From Jacaranda mimosifolia (Eukaryota > Streptophyta > Magnoliopsida > Lamiales > Bignoniaceae), in assembly GCA_018894105.1 (NCBI GenBank), contig CM032118.1, forward strand, positions 29,306,690 to 29,370,689: DNA of 64,000 nucleotides, written 5' to 3'. Under the pieces are notes generated by a model that had not been told where the DNA came from, searched no databases, and saw only the letters and a list, made by a program, of their open reading frames with translations. Both the position numbers and the translations under genes were made by a program. Below, in pieces: positions 10,810-21,769 of the stretch; positions within the stretch are counted from its first letter, which is position 1, and the number at the start of each line of letters is the position of its first letter.

Positions 10810-11850
10810 CTCGAAAGGTTTGGATTCCTTCATGAGATGGGCCAATTGAATAGGGATTCAAAGACCTATGAGGAAGCTATGTTGAACATAGATTTGGGAT
10901 GTTGGCTTGAAACCATGAGATTCAAAATGGACTCCATGTACTCAAACAAAGTATGAACTTTGGTAAATCCACCAAAGGGAATAGTTCTAATTGGTTGCAA
11001 GTGGATCTATAAGTGAAAGCTTGGAGTAGATGGAGAAGTGTTGACTTTTAAGGTGCGACTAGTGGCAAAGGGTTATACTCAAAGACCCCGATATCAATTT
11101 CGAGAAAATCATTTCATCAGTCGCAATGCCTAAGTCCATTCGAATTCAACTTGCCATAGCGTATATTATGACTGTGAGATATGGCAAATGGATGTGAAAA
11201 CTGCTTTCCTCAATGGAGACATTGAAGAAGAAATTTATATGGAGCAACCGCAAGGTTTTACATCCAAAGGGAGTGAGCAAAAGGTTTGCAAACTCCAGAG
11301 ATCCATTTATGGACTCAAACAAGCAACCCAAAGTTGGAGCATAAGTTTTGACAAAACGGTCAAATCGTTTGGCTTTGTCAAAAATGTGTATGAGCCATGT
11401 ATGTATAAGAAGGCTAGTGGGAGTAGTGTATAGTTAATTGTGCTTTATGTCAATGACATCCTATCATTGGGAATGAGGTAGGAATGTTAAAGTGTACTAA
11501 AACATGGCTATCTACACAAATTTTCATAAAGGATTTAGGAGAAACATCCTACGTATTGGGAATAAGTATCTATAGAGATAGATCTAAGAGGATGCTAGGA
11601 CTATCCCAAACCCCGTACATTGACAAGATACTAAAAAGGTTTAGTATGAAAGAATCCAAGATAGAAAAAAATCCCTTCTTGGATTCTTCTTATGAGACAT
11701 GGCATTCATCTCTCCAAGTCTATGGCCCCCAAGACAGAGGAAGAGAAACGAAGGATGTCATATACCTTATGCCTCCGCTATTGGTAGCATAACGCATGCA
11801 GTTTGATGTACAAGACCAGATGTGGCACACTCGCTAAGTCTTACGAGTAG
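10810..11850 (+). pseudogene. Copia reverse transcriptase (broken)
   Basis: RVT_2 blocks appear in order: GCKWIY equivalent near 10995-11010, DVKTAFLNGDIEEEIYMEQP (11188-11250), CKLQRSIYGLKQATQSW (11287-11335), then the catalytic box as LYVNDI (about 11443-11460) instead of YVDD. FIKDLGETSYVLGI and LGLSQTPYIDKILKRF (11523-11645) follow. Stops and frameshifts separate the blocks, and the Asp-to-Asn change alone would abolish polymerase activity. Confidence 0.9.
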
Positions 11851-12445
11851 ATTCCAATCTAATCTCGGTGAGAGTCATTAGATGGCCATAAAAGCAATCC
11901 TTAAGTACTTGAAAAGGACTAAGGACTTGTTTTTAGTATACGATAATAGAGAATTGAAATTATAGGGGTTTTCGAATTCAAGTTTCTAATCCAATGTAGA
12001 TGACCTAAAATCCACATCTGGATTTATATTTTGCCTTAATAGCAGCGCGGTGAGTTGGAAGAGTTCCAAACAAGACACCACGATCGATTCTACCATAAAG
12101 GCAGAATATATTGCAGCTTCAGAAGCTGCAAAGGAAGGTGTTTGGATGAAAAACTTCATTCAAGAGTTGAATGTGGTACCTAACATTGCTAAGCTAGTGG
12201 TTGTCTATTGTGACAACACTGGGTTAGTGGCACAAGTCAAAGAGCCAAGATCTCATCAGAAATCCAAGCACATTTTGAGGCGATATCTTTTGATCTGGGA
12301 GATCTTTGATAGAGGCAATATTCGAGTGGAGAGAGTTGCCTCGGAAGAGAATATAGCAGATTCACAGACAAAATTCCTAACGCAAAAGGTCTTTGAAAAA
12401 TATCTTGAGAACATGGGTCTTAAGGCCATGGGGCATTGGCTTTAG
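11851..12445 (+). pseudogene. Copia RNase H (broken at its start)
   Basis: The stretch 12050-12445 is open: WKSSKQDTTIDSTIKAEYIA, VVYCDNTGLVAQVKEPRSHQ, KSKHILRR, then SEENIADSQTK and a C-terminal stop. These are the Copia RNase H blocks, including the D-x-S-T-x-K/E-A-E and CDN acidic motifs. The upstream segment (about 11880-12045) is frameshifted. The stop is just before the polypurine tract, as expected for the end of pol. The enzyme would degrade RNA in RNA:DNA hybrids during reverse transcription. Confidence 0.9.
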
Positions 12446-12459
12446 GGCAAGTGGGAGAT
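12445..12459 (+). other. Polypurine tract
   Basis: The purine-rich GGGCAAGTGGGAGAT abuts the TGTTGG start of the 3' LTR, the usual place for the plus-strand DNA primer in Copia elements. AGAT here is the sequence at which the 458-bp deletion joined in the copy at 1-2750. Confidence 0.75.
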
Positions 12460-14664
12460 TGTTGGAATAGTGCTTGGCAAGCCAATTAGATCGGCCTTGT
12501 AAAAGTTATTTCCTCGTAAAACTATCTTGATTGAATGATATTCTTTATATGGCCATCTTCATCTTTTTCTCTTTGTTAGCTTCACTTGTATTTGGATGAA
12601 GCCCTTAGATTACTCTTCACTATGGGACTTAGTTAGGTGACCATAGAATAAGTCTCACATGGTCGTGATCTTAAATCTTCCAAGTTGTAGGATCTTATTA
12701 GACGGGGCATCTAAGATCTGGATAGACTTGCAATAACGATGCATAAATCCAAGAGATGGATATTGCTCCATTCCATAAGCAACTTTATGAGATATGGGTG
12801 CATGTTGGAGAACAAGGCACTGAAGGCCCACTAGATAATCTACTAGATAGCCGTAATGGTGAGTTAGTAGTGGCAAGTTCTCCAGCTTATGCTAGTGCAT
12901 ATTATTAGTCCATGGTAACCTTGTGTGTAGTCTTCATGCTTTGACTCTTCCTTGACTACTTAGTGGGACTTTCGGGTTGAGGTTGGGTATGAGCTACTTG
13001 GCATGGAGGTTTGTGAGATCCAAGATGGAATCCAATTCCTTGATTTTGTGAAGGGCGAGTGCATCTCTTATGTATTCTATAATGATCGATTCCAATAAAT
13101 TCTTAAGCAAGTTGGTGTGACAATTTGGAAAAAGAGTTTTCCAAAGATGAGGTCACACAAAGGAATTGAACATTGGGAATAGAGACATAGAATCGAGGTT
13201 ATTAAGGAGTTGATAAATATCTTGCCCTAGGCCTCTTTTGGGAGATAGGAGACGAAAGGACGGTATATGCATGTTAAGTGTAGAGCTATAATGGTTCTCC
13301 AAAACATTCATTTCGGCCAATTAGTTGGGCTCCATAGGCTGGAGGTTGGACATCGACCATGGAGATTGTATACTTTTCAATTAATGAGATTAATTGAATT
13401 GAGTCAATTAGTTTAAAAGTGTTTTAAACTAAAATGAATGTATGATATTCAAAAGTCACAAAGAGTTGTGAGCCCATGTCCAATGAATGCTAGAACCTAT
13501 TGGGTCACACACAAAAGCCAATTAGCTTCCTAATTAATGAAGGGAATTTTCTAAGTGCTAGAAAATACTTCCTAGTGATCAATTTTAAGGTATCAATTTT
13601 GAAGGCCAATTGTGGCTTGATTAATTTAAGTGTTAAGTTAATCAATTAATTTAAGGAGTTAAATTAGACCAATAATTAAGAAGTTAATTATTTGGTGCCA
13701 ACATGACCATCAATTGTCAAGTTAACTTAAAGAGTTAAGTTAACAAAATTCAAGCTTAAAAGTTGAGCTTGTTTGACTTAAGAGTTAAGTAAAAGGTCAA
13801 TTAATTAAACCAAAGTGTTTAATTTAATTTATGGGAAGAACACATTTTAGCGGGAAAATTCAAATGAAATGTTTATTTGGATTAGCATTTTAATTAGCTT
13901 GAAATTAGATTTCAAATGTAATTAAGATGCACATGAAATTCAAATTTGATTTGAATTTGAATTTGCCACCTTGGCAATGCAAATGGCCGCCCACCTTGAG
14001 GAAGGTGTGATGCCATCTTGGCATCACACCAACCTCACTCTATATATAGATATAGTGGGTGTGTGGATTGCATATTGCTGAAAGTGTGAAAGAATTAGAT
14101 TCTTTTGCAAATTCCTTCTAAAACCTCTTGCAAGCATTGCATTCATGTGTTGAAAGCTTTGCTCTCCTCTCTTCCCAACCTAAAATCGGCCTCCACCGTA
14201 ACTAATCTCTGGTCTTGTTCTAGCTTATAGACTAGAGATTTTGGAAGATCTATTTGGTGTGTGGATCATATCAATAGAGGCAAACAAGTTAGTTTGCTAC
14301 GGTTTGGAGATCTACCTATATAGAGTCCGAATTGGCGATTTTTTCCAGGGAGATCCAGAGGGCTTTTTGATCTAAATATTTTACTGTGTTTCCTCCAAGG
14401 TATAATAGGTTGCAGTATTTGTTTCATGATTTTTGGAGTAGTTTTGTCCTGGTTAAAAATCGCTCCATTCCTGTTGCGCGTTTTCTGGCAGATTCTGGAT
14501 TGGTGAAAGGTTCACCACTTTCTCCTTGGATTTAAGCATTTCAAGGTAACACTCTATCTAAAGCTAGATTTTAGGCAAGATTTGATCCTAGTTAGCATTT
14601 AAGCAATAGTTTATTGTGCTTTTGAAATTTTTATAATTGGATCGTAGTGCCTTATTTGCGTTCA
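12460..14664 (+). repeat. 3' LTR of the full-length Copia element
   Basis: TGTTGGAATAG to GCGTTCA, 2205 bp, a diverged copy of 4363-6589. It keeps both canonical ends (TG/CA), the promoter palindrome (14004-14030) and CTATATATAG (14040-14050). CCACT at 14665-14669 closes the target duplication. Confidence 0.94.
14004..14050 (+). promoter_or_regulatory. Promoter palindrome and TATA box in the 3' LTR
   Basis: GGTGTGATGCCA, three spacer bases and TGGCATCACACC, followed within 10 bases by CTATATATAG. It is the same perfect palindrome as in the 5' LTR. In the 3' LTR such a promoter could drive read-through into downstream DNA, here the antisense strand of the CNOT9 pseudogene. Confidence 0.55.
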
Positions 14665-14730
14665 CCACTTTCCTCTCAAATGTACTGGAGACTAATTTGT
14701 AATAAAATTTTATTTTAGAGTAAAAAAAAA
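14665..14730 (+). other. LINE 3' UTR remainder with polyadenylation signal and poly(A)
   Basis: After the Copia target duplication the sequence continues the LINE UTR interrupted at 4362. It holds AATAAA (14701-14706) and ends in a run of nine A (14722-14730), the usual LINE 3' end. No clear LINE target-site duplication was found at 2751 and 14731. Confidence 0.65.
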
Positions 14731-15241
14731 CGTATGGGTGGAAAATGGTGTCAAATCAATTTTTTTTTGTTTGGTTAGTAAAAAAAAATTCTAATTAAAA
14801 ATAATAAATATAATCGTTGAATATGATTTTAAAATACTTAAATAATATTATTATGGATGAGCATTGAGCGTTGTTTAGTACACCAAGAAAATAAATGAAG
14901 CGCTTTTTGTGAGTTGCCCAAAATGCATTTGTCTTCCACAAAAATTTGTCACATTTGTTCACATTTTGGGGGACTAATGTTAGTGGATAAGGGTTGAGGG
15001 TTGTTTTTGGTAATAATGTGGGGAATCCGAAATTGTCCCAACATATTGGGGAAATTGTCCTTAGAAGGCTTTGCAATTCTAGCAAAGAGCCTAAAAACTC
15101 ATTTTGTTGAGGTTCCAACTAATTAAAGTAATTAGAGAGTCCAGCTTCCAGGCCATATGAACTTTTGAAGCAATACTAGAACATGGTAAGAAAAGCATCT
15201 GCCTGTACATCAGAGCTCAGCCTATGGGTGTGGAATTCAAT
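14731..15241. other. Unassigned AT-rich spacer
   Basis: Between the LINE poly(A) and the stop codon of the CNOT9 pseudogene. It has A and T runs near 14755-14810. A 107-codon minus-strand frame (14795-15118) has no recognisable domain and low-complexity composition. I see no gene or repeat here; it may be former 3' flank of the host gene. Confidence 0.5.
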
Positions 15242-18200
15242 TTAATTGATTATCATAGGATCGAATACACCTCTTGCTTGCATGGCTACACGAGGCCATT
15301 GCACATTGTGAAGCAATTGCTATAACCACCTTCTTGTAGTTGGATCTTCCTGAAAACAAAACATTAATAACACTTGACCATATCAACCAACAAAAAGATG
15401 CTCTTCTACTGATCTCAAGAAATAGCAATGAGTACAACATTACACCTACACGAAGATAGCTATTGAACGTTACATCTCTAAGCATGTTCGATAGACAACT
15501 TCTGAGGGCATCAAAAGCTCTACACAAAGATATAGCGGTTGATTTCACCAATTAATGCACAAATTTTAAATGAATAAAGAGAGTTAAGTAACCAATCTCC
15601 ACATGCTATTGACCAACCTTAGATTGTCAAATAATCAGAGATAGCACCTAATAATATGCTTTAATAGCCGAGAAGAAGGCTTTTTAACAAGTGAAGCAAC
15701 CATGCTTCCCAGCACCCGACCTATAGCAAAGAACCGCTTTGCTGTGGTGCACATGTATTCTAAACCCACATCATCAAGCAAAATTTTTTGCACGATGAAT
15801 GTCGCTACCTGTTAAATAAAACCTTATAACTATAAATAAAAAGTTTACAACCCAATGCAAAAGATGTAAATATTGAATCTTGTGAAATCAAATGAGTTGA
15901 CATTTAAACATGAGATGACTATGTGAATAAAACCCAGGTTAAGTGTTGCAGCTTGAGGACATCATGTAAGTTATTTTCCATTACGTTTTGCCAAACATGT
16001 GTGCAATGTGGTCTGCATAAAGCTCACAAGTATCTTAAATCCACTAAAATCAGTTCATTAACATAATAAAATTCTCACAATTAAAAGAGAAAAATTTATC
16101 GTTTGCTCATGAAATAGACACCATAGAGCTCAAAAGTCAGATTTATCAATCGCGCCCAAACTTATATTAAGAAGTAATAATTTTATTGTGTTGGAAACAT
16201 GTAAAATCATCGCACATCTTTCTGAGACATTTTCACTTTCCATGACATCTTGTTGAGAATTTAAATTTGCGTAAGCAATTCAGGACTCTAAGTGTAGTGT
16301 ATTAACAACATTTACATCAATTTAAAAGAAAAAAGCTATACAATCAACATCAAGCTTAAAGAAAACATCATTTCTTGAAAATCGTTCCATAGCTACTGAA
16401 AAACCAAGCAACGACAGTATAGACTTTAATGTATTAACTAATAAATTGTTGTTATGGCAAAATACTTAGAAGAAACTCAACTATTTTGGATAATTCACTT
16501 CCCATCTCCATTGTGCGCAAGCATAAGGGAATGATCTCAATAGAGAGAAGGGAACTAATAATTTAAATTTCATCGAACTGGGAACCAAAATGCAAACCAC
16601 ATATCTTTTTGTTATGTCAGGATATAATGAAGAAAATAAAATAAGAAAAATAGATAGAGGAAAAAGGAGAAAGAAAAAGTAAGCAAAGATTAAGAATGCT
16701 AATAAGGAAATTAAAGCACTACTAAATAAGCTGAGTATCATTTATATTCCACAAGAGATACAAAAAGAGAACAAATATTATAAAGACAATATCAACGTGA
16801 AATTGATCCTTTGTTGAATTCAATTTCAATCAACATCATTCACTGAAAACATAGAAGGGAAAGAACTCAAACTAATAAACCAAAAGAGGTAGAAAACTAG
16901 AAACTAGAATATAGAAAGTTGCCATTGTTTCAAGGTCAAATTTGGCTACTTAGCACTGAATTTTCTCTAAAATAATCTATAGTTGTGCATAGAATTGGAA
17001 AGTTAATTTGATGAACAGGGAATACCTTCACCAAAGCGCCAATGGAGCCTAAACTCATAAACCTCAAGGGTTTTGATTTGTTGTTTGTATTAAGAAAAAG
17101 ATACAGGTACAAAGAGATGTGGGCTATGACATAAAACATCATATGGAAAAGCCTTATTTAGATTTTCCCAAAAGCCATATAGATGTATTCGATGGAATAG
17201 TTTCATTGACCTTGAATACACAAGGAAAAAAACAACTATAGAAAGCATCAAATAATGTAAGCTGAAGTTAATAGAAAAAATCTCATGAGCAATAACATGA
17301 CAATGGTAACCTGTTCAAGCAGAAAAAAAATGGAAGATCATCATCATGTGAAGTAATCAAATGAAAAAGATCATAGCTATTGAAGCAACCAACCCCATCC
17401 TATTCAGTTGACCACAATATAGAACTAGAATCAATAACAAATTAATGCACCATTTCATAGATAATATTATAGTCACTCTAGTCCCCCTCATGTTGGGGGA
17501 TGGGGGGTGGGGAATGAGCCACCAGTATTACCATATTGTGAAAAGTTGCCTTGAATTAAATCTTAATCTTCTACATATATACAAACAAGAAACATATATA
17601 TGTTCATATAACCATGAAAATTACCATTGAGGAAAAACATTCTAGTATCCGCATGTGAGGCTGGTGCATTGACAAATTAAAAATCATTATGTTAGTTTTG
17701 AGAGTGAGAGAGAAAGGGTAAAATATTTGCCTTCTCTAGTTATCAATTAATTCTTTTATTTTAAACCATAGACAAAAATCAACAACCAACTTCCCAGAGG
17801 CCAATATTTTTGTCAACAGTTAGAAAGGAGTTGAGGGAAAAAAGAGGATAAAACAAAGCCGCAAAAATATGTCCACATGTAATTAGGACATTTAAGAATA
17901 TTAGCCATTACTACAGCAACACAATGAAAAATGTCAATACATAGATTCCATCTTATATACAATGACAAATGTGCATTTGGCTACAAGCCATGTTATAGAA
18001 ACAAAAGATAATAGACATATAATATAGAGTAGTTTATTATACAGCAAGAAAAATATACATCAAAATCCATGATACCACAACCATACACGTAGAACATAAG
18101 AAGAAAATTTGTGGTAGATTAGAAAACAAAAGAATAATACTTGAAGAAGAGCAAAAGCATTGGAAATTATGTTTGATTATGTATAAGTTAGGTTCGGTAG

Positions 18201-18970
18201 TGATAAAATTAGGTAAATAGAAACTATTTCCTGTAAGAGGTCAAAAGGGAGAAAGAGGCTATGTTTTTCATAAATGATGTTAGACAAGAATGCTTAGCAC
18301 AAAGTTGTAAGGGTGAAAAAGAAACTAAAGTTCAAGAACTAAAAATAGACTCCTACAATTCCTTAAAATTTAAATTGACTTAATTTTCCAAATTTGCTTA
18401 TCAGAATATAAAGCAAAGGGTTATGCATAAATTTTCCATCTTAGATGTCTAATTCAGTTAGTTTCCTCAATTCCAAGAAAATGAAAATGAATCAAATATG
18501 AGTTAGTACTCCATCCATACACGAAAAGATCCATTACCCATTATGGGATCTTAAAAGACTTAGTATTTTCAACAAGGGCCTTCAGCTTATCAAGTTCTTT
18601 AGATTTCTTATTGCTTGGAACTCCTAGTTATTTGGTTGCTTCTAAACTAGCTAAGTAGGTGAAACCCATAAAACATAGATTATGCATTGATATGTCCAAG
18701 GTGACTGAAATAGGGCAACCAGAGATAATATCCAAACTATTTTAAATTGCAAGATGTTAAATTTAGAAATCTATCACCTTTCTCTATTGATGAAACATCA
18801 AGTAAATGGGTTTTAAGAATTTTCCTGGTAATTACTGGAAAACCCTGCTAGAGAGGAATAGGGCAGACCAAAGTGACTAATGTTAAAAACAAAACCTGTA
18901 AAAGAGCAGCAATAGTACCAAAGGAGTTCCACAGCAATGGTGCTAAGTCTTGAAACAGTTCTCTTTTCTA
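15242..18970 (-). pseudogene. CNOT9/RCD1-like pseudogene with introns
   Basis: Minus-strand exon pieces match the plant CCR4-NOT subunit 9 (RCD1, armadillo-type mRNA-deadenylation scaffold) in order. 18896-18970: ELFQDLAPLLWNSFGTIAAL. 17625-17672: ASHADTRMFFLN with a 1-base indel. 17026-17123: AHISLYLYLFLNT to GALVK. 16482-16577: IPLCLRTMEMGSELSK. 15618-15809: [18 protein letters not shown] to [10 protein letters not shown]. 15450-15519: FDALRSCLSNMLRDVTF. 15242-15349: EDPTTRRWL to the natural end FDPMIIN. Most pieces keep AG acceptors and GT donors, and codon phase joins across junctions, so this is a genomic duplicate, not a processed copy. Stops (RCYL-stop, RRWL-stop, one near 16563), the missing exon portion before ASHADTR and the missing 5' exon show that it is dead. 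Copia sequence begins at 19165, upstream of the first surviving exon. Confidence 0.9.
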
Positions 18971-19164
18971 CTAGAATACATAGAATAATGTATAAGATAT
19001 ATGAAATAATAGATGGCCAAAATGAATAACGAACAAGAATCTAAGCACATAACTCATTACTTATAACCATAATGGAGAATGGGTAAGGCAATTCTGACAA
19101 CAAGAACGAAAGTTACACATTTAACATCAAGCACATTGCCCACAATTCAACCATAATATCTTTC
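18971..19164. other. Intron remnant upstream of CNOT9 pseudogene
   Basis: On the minus strand this precedes the exon at 18896-18970 and ends in an AG acceptor (18971-18972). It appears to be intron sequence cut by the junction to Copia gag at about 19165; no exon was recognised. Confidence 0.45.
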
Positions 19165-19849
19165 TTTTCAGTTTCTTTTGAGGGGGAATCGATTGTGCTT
19201 GCTTATATTTTTATCTCTCTTTCTAGAACTTCTAGGGCCCATAGACTTGGAGGAGGAAACAAGTGTCAAAGGTTTGCCCTTGTCATGGTAGTCTCCTTCT
19301 AGATCAACACTTTGATCAATAAAACTCGGCAAGGATGTGAGGATCAAATCTTCATGGAGATCATTGTTCATCACCACGTCCAAGCAGAAAAAGCTTCTTC
19401 AAGCCTAATCATCTTTAGACCATAGTCGATGGCACATGACTTCGCATCCATTCTAGCTTGAAAATTTTCCTTTGAAAACATGAATTTCTCATACCTTGTT
19501 TGCTTTACAACTCTTGTAAACTTTAACCATTATACTATTCATGTATCTTTGACACTTTTAAAGTTTGTAGATGCCACCATGAGAGTATGGGATAGGACGA
19601 TCCTAAACCCAATTCGTGAACTTTTCATGTGTCTCTTGATCTACTTTAATACCCATGGGATTAGGAGCACCTTGATATAGGATATATATCCGCTTCTATG
19701 AATCTAGAACGATTTTTGAGGTTAAGTTAATCGTGGAAGTTTGGCCTGGTTGGTTTATTGGTTTCCAAGATAACGTTGAGTGGAATATTAAACTCTTCTT
19801 GAGATTTCACAAATCCTCAAAGGCGAAAAAGAGAATAAGCATGTGATTG
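19165..19849 (-). pseudogene. Partial Copia gag
   Basis: Minus-strand pieces match the gag of the intact element: the start region near 19735-19800, MDVVMNNDLHEDLILTSLPS (19324-19383) and LVSSSKSMGPRSSRKRDKN (19190-19275). It is frameshifted and truncated at 19165 before the zinc knuckle. Confidence 0.75.
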
Positions 19850-21769
19850 AATTTGATATTAAAAAACATGTTTATGGTCTTTTAAGCATGTTTTCCTCGC
19901 ATTATTTATCAAATTCTTTACCCCCTAGAAAAATTCGGGAAACCATATTTCCTAGTGAGAATCAAGATCCCAAGGACTTGCAAGTGGACCTTCGTACACA
20001 AGTGCCATCCACAAGCAATCGAGGGTAAGCAACTTTTGCCAATTGAATCTTATGCAACTCTTGATATATTTTGCCTCACTTTTCACATAGATCCATGTAC
20101 ACGTGTGTCGTGTATAGTACTAAGTGTTAAGTCGTACCTACCAAACAATATTTGACTCAAGATGCGTACCACATCATCCCCCACACACGAGTGACAATGT
20201 GTGGGCATTCCTAAGTCAAAGTGCATCTTATACTAAGTGTATGTTCACAGCTTTCCTCCTAAATGTGACCCCCGTACACGAGTGCCATCACACAAAATCG
20301 GTAGCATCATCATGGCATACCCCATTGGTAGAAGGCTTGGATTAATTAAAACTCTTTTAATTTGTATCCATTTCAACTTAATATAAATAAAAAGTATTTA
20401 GACATTCTAAGTGGAGGGTTTTTACTTGCAAAGATCTCATCATTTTTTATCTTCTTATTTAGGTTTTCTATATCCTAAACATGCATCTCATACATCAATT
20501 GGATATGGAAAGCATAAATAGGTAAATGCGCCTAGCATGCTCCTAGGGTGGGATGACCATGAGCCTAACCAAGTGGTGCACTTAGAGCCATAGGTGCACC
20601 ACTTAGTTGATTTTAGTTGGGTTGATTAAATCTAGCTATTACATGAGTGTATCCCATACATTCATGGGTCTTCAAAAGTCTCCATGCCTCCATGGCCTCC
20701 TTGCTCCATGTAACTTTTACATGAGAAAGAAATCATCACTCCTAGTTATTCTACTGTCATAACATTTATAAAATAGAAATCAAGAGACATGCAAGCCTCA
20801 ATTTAATATAACCCTTTTCAACAACTTGAAACAAATAAAATTAATATTAAAGGCTCATGATCAACCTCATTTATTCATCATCCATTAAACAATTAAGTGA
20901 ACAATAAAAAAATCTAGAATTAACAATTAATTCCATCAATTAAATGTTTATTTCATAAACAAGTAATTGGTCAAGCATAACTCTTATGCCAAAAAGTAGA
21001 AGATTAACTTTAACAAGTTTTAAAAGAAATAAAAAATGTCAAACATAATTTTGAGAACTTGCACAATACTTGTGCATCTCTTATGTGTGAAATAAAACAC
21101 TTTTGGTCACTAAAGGAACACAAAAAAATGGTCAAAACCCATCCAACCCAAAACTGGGCACTGCTGCCCCAGCCCGGCCGCATGACATGGCAGCAAGTGT
21201 GGACGCTGCCCAGCTGGTGCCTGGCCGGGAATGGCAGCTTGCCCGATTTTTGGGTTTGGACCGAGTCAACTCATTTTTTGTTCAACTTTTGTGCACCAAA
21301 AATTTTGGACACCTCATAACATTAAAACACACATTATAGATAAATTTTGTATCTAAAACACCTTTTAAAATCAAAATTTCAAGTGCTCAAACATGCTTAA
21401 AAATAAGTTCAAGTGATAATCGAATTCTCCAAAATTCTCCAACAAAACTCCAATCAAATTGGATCCAAAAATGACCAAAACATATCAAGGTCAGCTATAA
21501 CATGCTATGTCAACATATAACATCAATTAATACTAAATCAACATTCAACATTAATTGCTATGAATTAAAACATACTAATCATATGAATCAACACTTACAA
21601 CACATATTCGCATGCTTTCAATTCATCAATCAAAAAGAAACACACAACATTAACCAAACACTCCAATCCATCATATGAATCGAGAATTTGGCGATTATGA
21701 TCAATCCATCACATGAATCAATCATAAAAAAAATCCAAATCTAAGCATGATTTAGGCTCCAATACCACT
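19850..21769 (-). other. Copia leader (diverged copy), with hairpin array
   Basis: Reverse-complement homologue of 6590-8566. It retains the four hairpin motifs (loops near 20274, 20182, 20097 and 19994 on the plus numbering) with nearly the same spacing, and a GC-rich patch at about 21150-21250 matching the one at 7125-7205. No gene is seen in it. Confidence 0.75.
21755..21767 (-). other. Primer-binding site, initiator tRNA-Met type
   Basis: Minus-strand TGGTATTGGAGCC, two changes from TGGTATCAGAGCC, two bases inside the LTR end. This marks 21770-23863 as the 5' LTR of a minus-strand element. Confidence 0.82.

Larger units (their letters stand above)
4363..14664 (+). mobile_element. Full-length, inactive Ty1/Copia retrotransposon
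   Basis: A 10.3-kb element with two direct LTRs (4363-6589 and 12460-14664), an initiator-Met-type primer-binding site, a 2-kb leader, gag, protease, integrase, RT and RNase H in Copia order (integrase before RT), a polypurine tract and a perfect CCACT duplication. Its LTRs are unusually long for Copia (2.2 kb). The RNase H block EPRSHQKSKHILRR resembles Tork/Angela-type plant Copia, but I cannot fix the lineage without a phylogeny. Each enzyme carries stops or lost catalytic residues, and the two LTRs differ by many substitutions and indels (very roughly one in ten by eye), so the insertion is old. It sits in the 3' UTR of a LINE. Confidence 0.95.

Noticed and set aside
14795..15118. 107-codon minus-strand open frame
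   Set aside because: Low-complexity composition, no recognisable domain, and not in phase with the CNOT9 exons that follow.
18540..18640. Minus-strand reading GVPSNKKSKELDKLKALVEN as a possible exon
   Set aside because: Looks protein-like but does not match CNOT9 and lies where intron is expected; too short to call.
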